Shown here piece by piece: positions 1-6,570 of a DNA stretch of 15,923 nt. The stretch spans positions 1 through 15,923 of the forward strand of contig JAWLCQ010000111.1 of assembly GCA_041687095.1 (NCBI GenBank), written 5' to 3'. The translations under genes and the position numbers were made by a program. Source of the stretch: JAWLCQ01 sp041687095 (GTDB taxonomy: Bacteria; Planctomycetota; Phycisphaerae; SM23-33). The notes beneath the pieces are model-generated. The model ran no database searches. It was given only the letters and a program-made list of their open reading frames with translations, and was not told where the DNA came from. Positions within the stretch are counted from its first letter, which is position 1. Each line of letters opens with the position of its first letter.

Positions 1-231
1 ATGGACGCGCGGCCACCCTCCGCGCGCGGGAGGGCGCAATCCTCGAGGGGACAGGCGGGAACGGCAACGGGCGGCGGAAGGAGCAACGGACCGTGACCTG
101 CGGGCGTGGAGGCAGGAATGCCCTCCAATTCGTCCGCTACCTGCGCGCCCCGGCGCGGTTCCATACACGGAGCCCCTCCCCCGACGCGCGTGCGCCGGCG
201 GACGGCGGTGAGCGACTGCAGGGAGCGAGAC
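1..231. other. Leader or intergenic segment without a supported gene
   Basis: No convincing gene is visible here. The frame beginning at base 1 is open to a TGA at 94-96 and the second frame is open to a TGA at 209-211. Either could be the tail of a gene cut by the window edge, but neither translation is recognisable. The segment ends with the ribosome-binding site (GGGAG) of the gene starting at 232. Confidence 0.4.
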
Positions 232-1320
232 ATGATCAGATGTACGCGGCTGGTGACGCGGGGGAGCAGCTTGGTCGTTCTGGGCACGTGCCTTTTCGCC
301 GTTGCCCTTGCCCCGGCCGCCGAGAGTGCCCCGCCCGCCGCCACCGTGCTCCCCACGGCCGTCGCACCGCGGATGGGGACCGCCCCGCAGATCGACGGGA
401 AGATCGGCCCCGGCGAGTGGGAGACGCTGCACGTTGCGGGCCTCGTCGCCCGCGGCGAGAAGGCCGACCGCGACCTTCTCCAGCCCCGCCTCGGCGAGTT
501 CTGGGTCGGCTGGGACGAGCAGAACCTCTACCTCGCCATGCGCTCCGCCGTCCATCCCGCCCGCGGCCCCAAGGCCGTGCAGGGCCCGCCCGAGGGGATC
601 AAGGACTCCCGGAACCTGGTGACCGAGGACTCCATCGAGATCTGGTTCGACATGCACGCCGGGGACCGCGACGCGCACATGTACCAGTTCTTCCTTAACC
701 CCCTCGGCGCCCTCTCCGACACCTGGATGCGCCTCAAGTACAACGCCGTTCGCACCACCTGGCGGGCCGAGGGGCTGCGCCAGGCGCACAGTGTCCAGGA
801 CGGCATCTGGACCGCCGAGATCGCCATCCCCCTGGCGTCGCTGCAGGTCGAGGATCGCTCGCTGCCGATGGCCCTGCGGATGTGCCGCAACTACCAGGAC
901 CCGCACAACCAATCGCGCTGGGCGCCGGGCGTGACGGCCTACGACGACCGCGCCACCATGCCCCGCATCCGCCTGGACCCCAACGCCCCGGTCATCCAGG
1001 AGCTGTCGTTCCAGGACGCCCAAGGCGTCCACGTGGCCCTGCGCGTGGCGAACACGACCGCCGCCGCCATCCCGGTGAAGGTGCGGATCGGCGGGACCGT
1101 CGAGGGCGCCGCCCGCGAGGACAAGGACTGGACGGCCGAGCTGGCCCCCGGCGCCGAGCAGGCGTTCGCCTGGAAGGCCGCCTTCCCCCCCAGCGAGGAC
1201 GGAGCGGTGCACGCGGAGATCCGCGTCACCGGTGCGGGCGACGAGGTCCTCTACCACCGCGACATCAAGTGGCGCCCCGCGGAGAAGCCCCAGTGGGACC
1301 CCGCCGAGACGAACGAGTAA
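232..1320 (+). CDS. Secreted CBM9-like (DOMON-fold) carbohydrate-binding protein
   Basis: The 362-residue product is probably exported. Residues 1 to about 32 form a signal peptide: Arg-rich start, hydrophobic core (LVVLGTCLFAVALA) and small residues before the likely cut. Residues about 45-235 resemble the family 9 carbohydrate-binding (DOMON-like) fold. Typical landmarks are APQIDGKIGPGEW at the start, FWVGWDEQNLYLAM, EDSIEIWFD and TAEIAIPLASL. The remaining ~120 residues look like an immunoglobulin-type beta domain ending at IKWRPAEKPQ. The frame stays open upstream to 106. I chose 232 because GGGAG lies six bases before the ATG and the signal peptide begins there. No catalytic residues are evident, so it is probably a binding protein for envelope or external polysaccharide; the ligand is unknown. 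A related domain ends the 10168-14427 protein. Confidence 0.8.
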   Translation: MIRCTRLVTRGSSLVVLGTCLFAVALAPAAESAPPAATVLPTAVAPRMGTAPQIDGKIGPGEWETLHVAGLVARGEKADRDLLQPRLGEFWVGWDEQNLYLAMRSAVHPARGPKAVQGPPEGIKDSRNLVTEDSIEIWFDMHAGDRDAHMYQFFLNPLGALSDTWMRLKYNAVRTTWRAEGLRQAHSVQDGIWTAEIAIPLASLQVEDRSLPMALRMCRNYQDPHNQSRWAPGVTAYDDRATMPRIRLDPNAPVIQELSFQDAQGVHVALRVANTTAAAIPVKVRIGGTVEGAAREDKDWTAELAPGAEQAFAWKAAFPPSEDGAVHAEIRVTGAGDEVLYHRDIKWRPAEKPQWDPAETNE

Positions 1321-1582
1321 CGCCCCGCCAGCGGAAAGGATCGAGGAACCCCGAACCGGGAACCAGGAACCAGGCGTAACCCCTCTCCCCTGGGGGAGAG
1401 GTGCCGAGCGCAGCGAGGCGGTGAGGGGGCGCCCGGAAGGCGAGAACGGTCAGGAGCCAGGAACCGGGGGACCCGGACCTGGCAGACCTGCACGCGTTCC
1501 CGCGCCTGGTTTAGCGGCGGGCGGTACGCCCGCCTCCGGAGATGCCTCCGACCCCCGGTCCTCCCGTCTTCCGGTCACCCCC
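1321..1582. repeat. Convergent spacer with GGAACC-type repeats
   Basis: This spacer between two convergent genes contains no gene. It carries short purine-rich repeats on the + strand: GAACCGGGAACC at 1353-1364 followed by AACCAGG units, and a degenerate repeat at about 1451-1477. The same GAACCGGGAACC recurs at 15778-15789, downstream of the last gene. A separate hairpin lies at 1382-1401. Confidence 0.5.
1382..1401 (+). repeat. Hairpin of a dispersed palindromic repeat, possible terminator
   Basis: CCTCTCCCC and GGGGAGAGG are perfect 9-base inverted arms around TG. A GCGCAGCGAGGCGGTGAGGGG-like tail (1407-1430) offers a second GAGGGG that could pair with the left arm instead. From memory, very similar stretches occur as dispersed intergenic repeats in many GC-rich bacteria. 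It lies 61 bases after the stop of the CBM9-like gene and could help end transcription from both convergent genes, but there is no T-run. Confidence 0.45.
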
Positions 1583-2452
1583 TCAGTCCAGCCGGATGCC
1601 CTGCTTCTCCAGCCAGTCCTTCATGTCGGTCATCTGCGTGTCGAAGACCTCGTTGTCGTAGTCCTCTTCGAGGGACTGGATCTTCGTCTGGAGTTCGTCG
1701 CGTTGGCGGACGATCTCGTTGAGGCGTTCCTCGAGGCGGTCGGCGAGTCCGCGGAGGTCGTCGAGGTTGACGGTGAGGTTGAGGATGCCCGCGAGGTGGC
1801 GGGTGACGGACTCGATGCAGCGGAAGTTTCGGCCCTGGACGTAGGCGGGGATCTCGGCGACGAGGTTGAGCATGCGGACGCCCACGTCGGGGGCGCGGTG
1901 GGTGAGGTAGGTGGTGATGGACGCGGGGCCTTCGTAGTTGCTGAAGCGGACGCCCATCTTCTGCAGCAGCGGGCGCATCTCCGGGTGCGAGACGGACCCG
2001 TAGAGGCGCGGTTCGCGGGTGTGGGGAACGAGGCCCGCCACGCTGCCGACGAAGTAGATCGCCTCGACGTCAAACTGCTTGGCGAGTTCGAACAGGGCCA
2101 CGGAGAACTCGGCCCAGTGGATGTTGGGCTCCTTCCCCAGGAAGAGGATGAGGGAGTCGGCCTCGCTGTAGTAAAAGGCGTTCGTGCCCGCGCGGTACTC
2201 GGTGATGAGCCCCCCGACGACCTTGCAGAAGGGGCGGAACATCGCGGAGATCTCCATCGAGCCCGGGAAGCTCTCGATGTACAGGTCGTCCGGGTCGATC
2301 GTCGCCAACGGCCGCACGTCCAGCTTGCGGATCAGCGTCTCGACCGTGCCCGTGGAGACCTCGCCCCCGTCCATCCACCCGTCGAATCCCAGGACCATGC
2401 GCACGTGGTGCAGGCGCGGGTGCGCCAGAACGTTCAGCCGCTTCACTGCCAT
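1583..2452 (-). CDS. PAC2-family protein
   Basis: This 289-residue protein matches the PAC2 family, named after the eukaryotic proteasome assembly chaperone 2; bacterial members mostly lack a defined function. Family-like features are the N-terminal MVLGFDGWMDGGEVSTGTVETL, DPDDLYIESFPGSMEISAMFRP in the first third, LILFLGKEPNIHWAEFSVALFELAKQF, then IYFVGSVAGLVPHTREPRLYGSVSHPEM and PASITTYLTHRAPDVGVRMLNLVAEIPAYVQG. A helix rich in Leu, Glu and Arg near the C-terminus (about residues 230-270) should form a coiled coil. No signal peptide or membrane segment is seen, so it is cytoplasmic. The start is supported by AGGAG eight bases upstream. It is convergent with the CBM9-like gene and divergent from the kinase gene. 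Family assignment is firm; cellular role is unknown. Confidence 0.85.
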   Translation of the reverse strand: MAVKRLNVLAHPRLHHVRMVLGFDGWMDGGEVSTGTVETLIRKLDVRPLATIDPDDLYIESFPGSMEISAMFRPFCKVVGGLITEYRAGTNAFYYSEADSLILFLGKEPNIHWAEFSVALFELAKQFDVEAIYFVGSVAGLVPHTREPRLYGSVSHPEMRPLLQKMGVRFSNYEGPASITTYLTHRAPDVGVRMLNLVAEIPAYVQGRNFRCIESVTRHLAGILNLTVNLDDLRGLADRLEERLNEIVRQRDELQTKIQSLEEDYDNEVFDTQMTDMKDWLEKQGIRLD

Positions 2453-2770
2453 GACGTCATCTCCTGCGGGCCCCCAGGGATCGCTCGCCTCCGCGCGCCC
2501 TTCGTGACCCGTGGTATTCTACCGGGTCCCCGGGAGGAGTCCGGGCAAATCGCGGCGCGCGGTCGAGAACGAGGGGGGCGGGACCCGCCGTGGGCCCCGT
2601 TCAGGCGGCGGGGGTGTCCTAGTCGCCTAGGCCAATTTCTGAGGGGGAAATCAGGGAATGCTCCCATGCACTTCCGGCCGCACACGACCGACAAACCATG
2701 GTAGCATGACTCTGAGTCGGACGGAGAGGAGACGGGCCGGACGATCGCAAGCTGCAGGAGACCCCCCGTA
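2453..2770. other. Divergent promoter region between PAC2 gene and kinase operon
   Basis: These 318 bases hold no gene. They must contain promoters for both flanking genes. Visible elements are a perfect palindrome ATGACGTCAT (2451-2460) overlapping the PAC2 start, an imperfect inverted repeat around 2507-2527 that includes a minus-strand TAGAAT, and a GCCTAGG/ATTTCTG/GGGGGA block at 2625-2648 that recurs upstream of the HicB-like gene. The kinase ribosome-binding site AGGAG is at 2756-2760. Confidence 0.5.
2516..2521 (-). promoter_or_regulatory. Candidate -10 box for the PAC2 gene
   Basis: Read on the minus strand this is TAGAAT, five of six matches to TATAAT. It lies about 64 bases upstream of the PAC2 ATG and inside an imperfect inverted repeat (GGTA-GAA-TACC core). 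No good -35 box stands at the normal distance, so the call is weak. Confidence 0.25.
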
Positions 2771-4678
2771 GTGGTTACGTCGCGGAATTTGCCGTTCAAG
2801 CCGTGGGCATGGATCCTCGCTCTTGGCGCTCTTGCCGCTCTGGTGCTTGTCAGCCAGTGGAACTACCTGGTGTACCACTCGCTGGCGGAGTTCTTCAGTG
2901 TGGCGGTCGCGGCGGGCCTGTTCCTTCTGGCGTGGAATGCGCGGCGATTCGGGGTGAGCGACTTCTTTCTGTTCATCGCGACGGCGTACATGCTCGTGGC
3001 CTTCATCGACGCCCTGCACACGCTGGCCTATAGCGGCATGGGGGTGTTTCCGACGCACGGTACGAATCTCCCCACCCAGCTCTGGATCGCCGCTCGCGGG
3101 CTGCAGGCGGCGGCGCTGCTGGCGGGACCGGCGTTCCTGGCCCGCCGCGTACCGCTCGCCCCGGCCGTGGGGGGCCTGGTGGGCATCACGGGGCTGCTCC
3201 TGCTATCCATCTTCGCCTGGGACATCTTCCCCGTCTGCCACGTGCAGGGCGAAGGCCTCACGCCCTTCAAGATCGTCTCCGAGTACGTCATCGTCCTGGC
3301 GCTGGTGGGGGCGGGAGTGCACCTGTGGATGCACCGCCAGCGGCTGGATGAGTCGGTCTGGCGGCTGATGATCGCCGCCATCGCCGTGACGATCCTCTCC
3401 GAGGCGGCGTTCATGGCGTACCGCGGGGTGTACGGGCCGATGAACCTCATCGGGCACCTGCTGAAGATCGTGGCGTTCTTCCTGGTCTACAAGGCCGTTA
3501 TCTCGACGGGCCTCCGCCGCCCCTACGACCTGCTCTTCCGCGACCTGCAGGCCAGCGAGCGGTCCCTGCGGGAGGCCCGCGACGGGCTGGAGCGGACGGT
3601 CGAGGAGCGCACGGCCGAGCTGCGGCGGACGGTGGAGGCCCTGCAGGTCGAGAACGAGGATCGCCGCCGGGCCGAGCACCAGCGCGACGCGGAGCGCCGG
3701 CGCCTCACGGCCCTGCTGGACCTCCTGCCGGCATACGTGAAGATGGTCGACGATCAGCATCAGATCCGCTACGTCAACCGCCACTACCGCGACCTGTTCG
3801 GAGCCCCCGGCGAGCGTCCCTGCCACGAAATACAGCATGGCATGATGTGCCCGTGCGAGCACTGCGGCATTGGGCAGATCATCGAGACGCAGCGGTCGGC
3901 GGAGTGGGAATGGACGGACGCGCACGGGCGCACCTATCATGTGATCGGACACCCCTTCCCCGACTTCGACGGGACGGAGGCTGTTCTGGTGTTGGGAATG
4001 GACATCTCGCGGAGCAAGCAACTCGAACGCCAGGTCATTGAGGCCGGGGAGTACGAGCGCCGCAACGTCGGCCGCGACCTGCATGACTCGCTGGGCCAGA
4101 AGCTCGCGGGGCTCTCGTACATGGTGCAGAGCTTCTCGCACCGCCTGCAGGGGCAGAGCGAGACGGGCGACGAGATGGGGCGGCGGTTGAACGAGCTGCT
4201 TCGCGATGCGGTGACGGAGATGCGTGCGTTGGCGAAAGGGCTTGACCCGGTGGGCATTGAGGGGCAGAATCTGCTGGCCCCCCTTCGGGAGCTGGCGGAG
4301 AGGCTGGAGGCAGCCTACGGCATATCCTGCCGATTCACCGGCACGGAGGATATTGTCCGCCTTCCCGACGATGTCGCCACGCACCTGTATAGAATCGCTC
4401 AGGAAGCTGCCAGCAACGCCATGCGGCATTCCGGGGCCCAGAACGTGTGGATCCGCCTGGAGCAGGTCGCGGACCGGCTCCAGTTGTGGATCGAAGATGA
4501 TGGAGGGGGTATTGCACCGTCGGATGGAGACGGAGAGGGCATGGGCATGCGAACCATGCGGTATCGGGCTGGGGTGATCGGCGCAACCTTCAGCATTCGA
4601 TCGCGTCTGCAGGGCGGGACTACGGTCGCCTGCAGCCTTTGCGCTCCACAACCGCACAAGCAGAAAGTACTGCCGTGA
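2771..4678 (+). CDS. MASE3-PAS sensor histidine kinase (NarL/DesK-type)
   Basis: This 635-residue membrane kinase should autophosphorylate on His and pass phosphate to the regulator encoded next. Residues about 10-250 form a multi-pass membrane sensor with MASE3 features (YHSLAEFFSVAVAAGLFLLAW, FIDALHTLAYSGMGVF, NLPTQLWIAARGLQ). A charged coiled coil follows (about 255-312), then a PAS domain (about 313-418). The PAS domain holds Cys351, Cys360, Cys362 and Cys365 in a C-x8-C-P-C-x2-C pattern, which might bind a metal or sense redox. A HisKA_3 dimerisation helix carries GRDLHDSLGQKL with His438. The HATPase domain shows QEAASNAMRHS (Asn549), DDGGG (577-580) and GMGMRTM (590-596). The start is GTG with AGGAG ten bases upstream. 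The stop overlaps the next start. The stimulus is unknown; MASE3 ligands are not well defined. Confidence 0.9.
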   Translation: MVTSRNLPFKPWAWILALGALAALVLVSQWNYLVYHSLAEFFSVAVAAGLFLLAWNARRFGVSDFFLFIATAYMLVAFIDALHTLAYSGMGVFPTHGTNLPTQLWIAARGLQAAALLAGPAFLARRVPLAPAVGGLVGITGLLLLSIFAWDIFPVCHVQGEGLTPFKIVSEYVIVLALVGAGVHLWMHRQRLDESVWRLMIAAIAVTILSEAAFMAYRGVYGPMNLIGHLLKIVAFFLVYKAVISTGLRRPYDLLFRDLQASERSLREARDGLERTVEERTAELRRTVEALQVENEDRRRAEHQRDAERRRLTALLDLLPAYVKMVDDQHQIRYVNRHYRDLFGAPGERPCHEIQHGMMCPCEHCGIGQIIETQRSAEWEWTDAHGRTYHVIGHPFPDFDGTEAVLVLGMDISRSKQLERQVIEAGEYERRNVGRDLHDSLGQKLAGLSYMVQSFSHRLQGQSETGDEMGRRLNELLRDAVTEMRALAKGLDPVGIEGQNLLAPLRELAERLEAAYGISCRFTGTEDIVRLPDDVATHLYRIAQEAASNAMRHSGAQNVWIRLEQVADRLQLWIEDDGGGIAPSDGDGEGMGMRTMRYRAGVIGATFSIRSRLQGGTTVACSLCAPQPHKQKVLP

Positions 4679-5364
4679 CCAAGGAACAGACCAAAGAGAG
4701 CGTGGCCAGAGACACCTACCGCATCCTGATTGTGGATGATCACCCCATCGTCCGCCAGGGCGTCCGCATGCTCGTGGATCAGCAGCCGGACCTGGAGGTC
4801 TGCGGAGAGACGGATAACGCCCACGATGCGCTGAAACTCATCGACGAGCAGGAGCCCGACCTGGCGGTCGTGGACCTGACGCTCAAGGACAGCAATGGGC
4901 TGGACCTGATCAAGGACATCCAGATCCGCAAGCCCAAGATCCTCCTGCTGGTGCTGTCGATGCGGGACGAGGTCTTCTACGCCGAGCGCACCCTGCGCGC
5001 GGGCGCCCGCGGGTACATCGTCAAGGAGGAGGGCAGCGGGGCCATCCTCGAGGGCATCCGCCGCGTCCTGCAGGGCGAGGTCTACCTGAGCCAGACGATG
5101 GCCTCCCGCATGATCGGCCGCCTGGCCGGGGGCGTGAAGGAGGACGGGCAACTGTCCCCGCGCAACCTCACCGACCGCGAACTGGAGGTCTTCGAACTCA
5201 TCGGCCGGGGCCTGCCCACCCGCGAGATCGCCCAGCGGCTGCACCTGAGCGTCAAGACGGTGGACTCCCACCGCGAGCACATCAAGGAGAAGCTGGGGCT
5301 GGGCAACGCCACGCAGTTGCTCAAGTACGCCATCCAGTGGGTCCAGATGCAGAAGGGTCGCTGA
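4675..5364 (+). CDS. NarL/FixJ-type response regulator with LuxR HTH
   Basis: This 229-residue protein is the partner of the upstream kinase. The receiver domain (about 15-130) has the acidic pair Asp21-Asp22, the phosphoacceptor Asp67 in AVVDLTL, Ser95 in VLSM and Lys117 in YIVKEE, so the phosphorylation machinery is intact. The C-terminal LuxR-type helix-turn-helix (about 160-220) reads LTDRELEVFELIGRGLPTREIAQRL then LSVKTVDSHREHIKEKLGL. I chose the GTG at 4675 because it overlaps the kinase TGA as GTGA, the usual sign of translational coupling. A TTG at 4639 in the same frame would add twelve residues within the kinase coding end and is less likely. It is expected to bind DNA as a dimer when phosphorylated. 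Targets are not shown, but motifs upstream of this operon and of the HicB-like gene are candidates. Confidence 0.92.
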   Translation: MTKEQTKESVARDTYRILIVDDHPIVRQGVRMLVDQQPDLEVCGETDNAHDALKLIDEQEPDLAVVDLTLKDSNGLDLIKDIQIRKPKILLLVLSMRDEVFYAERTLRAGARGYIVKEEGSGAILEGIRRVLQGEVYLSQTMASRMIGRLAGGVKEDGQLSPRNLTDRELEVFELIGRGLPTREIAQRLHLSVKTVDSHREHIKEKLGLGNATQLLKYAIQWVQMQKGR

Positions 5365-5387
5365 GCGGCCCCGTCCGCAGCACGTTG

Positions 5388-5434
5388 AAAGAACCCACGG
5401 GACTCGCCCACGAGGCGGTTCCGTGGGTTCTTTT
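5388..5434 (+). terminator. Rho-independent terminator of the two-component operon
   Basis: AAAGAACCCACGG at 5388-5400 pairs perfectly over 13 bases with CCGTGGGTTCTTT at 5421-5433. The loop is 20 bases and the 3' arm runs into TTTTC. It lies 23 bases after the response-regulator stop. The A-rich left arm also makes it a possible terminator on the other strand. Confidence 0.9.
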
Positions 5435-5936
5435 CTGCGCCCGATTGGTGGTGATGACGGCGGGGGTGCGGACGCCGCGGTCGGGCTGGCCGTGCCGGTG
5501 CATCGGCCTGCCCGCGGCCCCCGGCCGGGCGCCAACGGCCGCACCGCCGGATGTCAACCGAGGATTTCTGAGACTCGGGTACAGATTTCGCGGACCCCCC
5601 ATCTTCCCATTCCCAGAATCCGCCCACTCTCCTTCCCCCATCCTCCACGTCCCCGCTCCCTAGCCGTCCCTAAGGGAGCGGCTCCAGGCAACAGAGGCAC
5701 CACATATGGGGTGTCCTCGACGTCGCTTGCCATCTGTAGTCGTATCGATGTCCAGTGTTCATGCGGGTTGCTGCGCGTTTGCAGGCGGCGGGGCCATCAG
5801 CAGCCCCGTACGGTGATCGCCGTAGTGTGGTTGTGGGGCGGCCTCCAACGCCCCGGTTGAACCCGGTTCCTTGCCTAGGGGTTCCCCCCATTTGTTGTCG
5901 GGGGACGCCTGCGGGCGCAAACGGGCGTCGCCTCGA

Positions 5937-5964
5937 TTGAATGCCCATCTCATCCTGCCACAAT
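5937..5964 (+). promoter_or_regulatory. Weak candidate promoter for the HicB-like cluster
   Basis: TTGAAT (5937-5942) and CACAAT (5959-5964) are separated by 16 bases, about 65 bases before the HicB-like ATG. The -35 is reasonable and the -10 poor. It lies 32 bases after the GGGGGA end of the 5873-5905 motif, so that motif would sit just upstream of the promoter, where an activator could bind. Confidence 0.25.
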
Positions 5965-6029
5965 GGGATGCGGATCGATGGACCGGAACCGTTCAGTAAG
6001 ACCTCATAAGGAAAGAAAAGAGGTAAGGG

Positions 6030-6245
6030 ATGAGACTCGCGATTCATTTCATGCATCTCCCCAATGGGTACTGCCGCGCCTCCTGCCCCGCCCTGCCGGG
6101 CTGCACCGTCTACGGGGAAACCCGCGAGCAGGCGAGGGCCCGCATCCAGGACGCCATCAGTGGTTATCTCGCGAGCCTGGACGTGGCCCTGCCGCGGGAA
6201 CTGGGCCGCAGCTTCCAGTCGCCCGACGTGCGCGAGGTGGCGTGA
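6030..6245 (+). CDS. HicB-like family protein, no HicA partner
   Basis: This 71-residue protein has the HicB-like fold of type II toxin-antitoxin antitoxins and their relatives. It shows an N-terminal strand (MRLAIHFMHL), then GYCRASCPALPGCTVYGETREQARARIQDAISGYLASL, the family signature of an ALPGC strand followed by an amphipathic helix. It lacks the C-terminal DNA-binding extension of long HicB proteins. GAGGT five bases before the ATG is a good ribosome-binding site. No HicA toxin (short double-stranded-RNA-binding-like protein) is encoded next to it, so it is probably an orphan. Downstream, two bases after its stop, comes a glycogen-binding module, suggesting cotranscription. Its job here may be ligand or protein binding rather than toxin neutralisation. 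Confidence 0.8.
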   Translation: MRLAIHFMHLPNGYCRASCPALPGCTVYGETREQARARIQDAISGYLASLDVALPRELGRSFQSPDVREVA

Positions 6246-6247
6246 CG

Positions 6248-6538
6248 ATGGTGACCGTGAAGGGGAACACTGCCTACTTTCGCTTCTTCCGCCCCGACGC
6301 GAGGTCGGTGGAACTCACCGGAGACTTCAACGAGTGGAGGACCGGGGAGGTCCGCATGAAGTCTGACCCGGACGGGTACTGGAAGGCTTCGCTCCGGCTG
6401 CCCGAGGGCTCGTACCGCTTTCGCTACTTTGCCGACGGGCGCTGGTATGTGGACTACGCCGCCTTCGGGCTGGCCTGCGGCCCGTTCGGGCCCGATGGCG
6501 TGGTTCGGATCCCCGCCTCGCACGTCTCGCACTCCTGA
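6248..6538 (+). CDS. Stand-alone CBM48/AMPK-type glycogen-binding domain protein
   Basis: This 96-residue protein is almost entirely one isoamylase-N/AMPK-beta-type carbohydrate-binding module. Landmarks are VELTGDFNEWRTGEVRM (residues 21-37), DGYWKASLRLPEGSYRFRYF (42-61), and DGRWYVDYAAFG (63-74). Trp30, Trp45 and Trp66 are the aromatic residues most likely to bind alpha-glucan or shape the fold. There is no enzyme domain and no export signal, so it should be a cytoplasmic glycogen or protein-interaction module. GAGGTG lies eight bases before the ATG at 6248. A GTG at 6242 in the same frame overlaps the HicB-like stop as GTGA and is an alternative start adding two residues. Either way translation is coupled to the upstream gene. 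The sigma factor gene begins 32 bases downstream. Confidence 0.85.
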   Translation: MVTVKGNTAYFRFFRPDARSVELTGDFNEWRTGEVRMKSDPDGYWKASLRLPEGSYRFRYFADGRWYVDYAAFGLACGPFGPDGVVRIPASHVSHS

Positions 6539-6570
6539 CCATCAGCGACGATAGAAAAGGAACGCACGGA

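Larger units (their letters stand above)
5365..6029. other. Gene-free region between kinase operon and HicB cluster
   Basis: Beyond the terminator I find no supported gene in these 665 bases. The open frames here lack start signals and recognisable translations. The middle (about 5590-5660) is pyrimidine-rich on + and resembles the repeat spacers seen elsewhere read from the opposite strand. The right end holds a GCCTAGG-G/C-block-ATTTGTTG-GGGGGA element (5873-5905), a weak promoter-like pair and several short inverted repeats. It probably acts as a long upstream regulatory region for the cluster starting at 6030. A small non-coding RNA is possible but not demonstrable by eye. Confidence 0.5.

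Noticed and set aside
106..231. N-terminal extension of the CBM9-like protein
   Set aside because: The start at 232 has its own ribosome-binding site and begins a normal signal peptide; the extension would bury that signal.
1232..2704. 490-codon open frame on +
   Set aside because: It runs antisense to the well-supported PAC2 gene and its translation is low-complexity (VGEV, DDLVEAFLEAV), typical of the complementary frame of a GC-rich gene.
3203..4657. 484-codon open frame on - within the kinase gene
   Set aside because: It is the antisense of an unmistakable MASE3-PAS-HisKA_3 kinase and has no recognisable domain.
5860..6000. Riboswitch upstream of the HicB-like gene
   Set aside because: A GCGCAAACGGGCG stretch was compared with c-di-GMP riboswitch cores, but the conserved tetraloop and receptor pattern was not found.
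6030..6538. HicAB toxin-antitoxin pair
   Set aside because: The gene after the HicB-like one encodes a glycogen-binding fold, not a HicA toxin, and none is found upstream.
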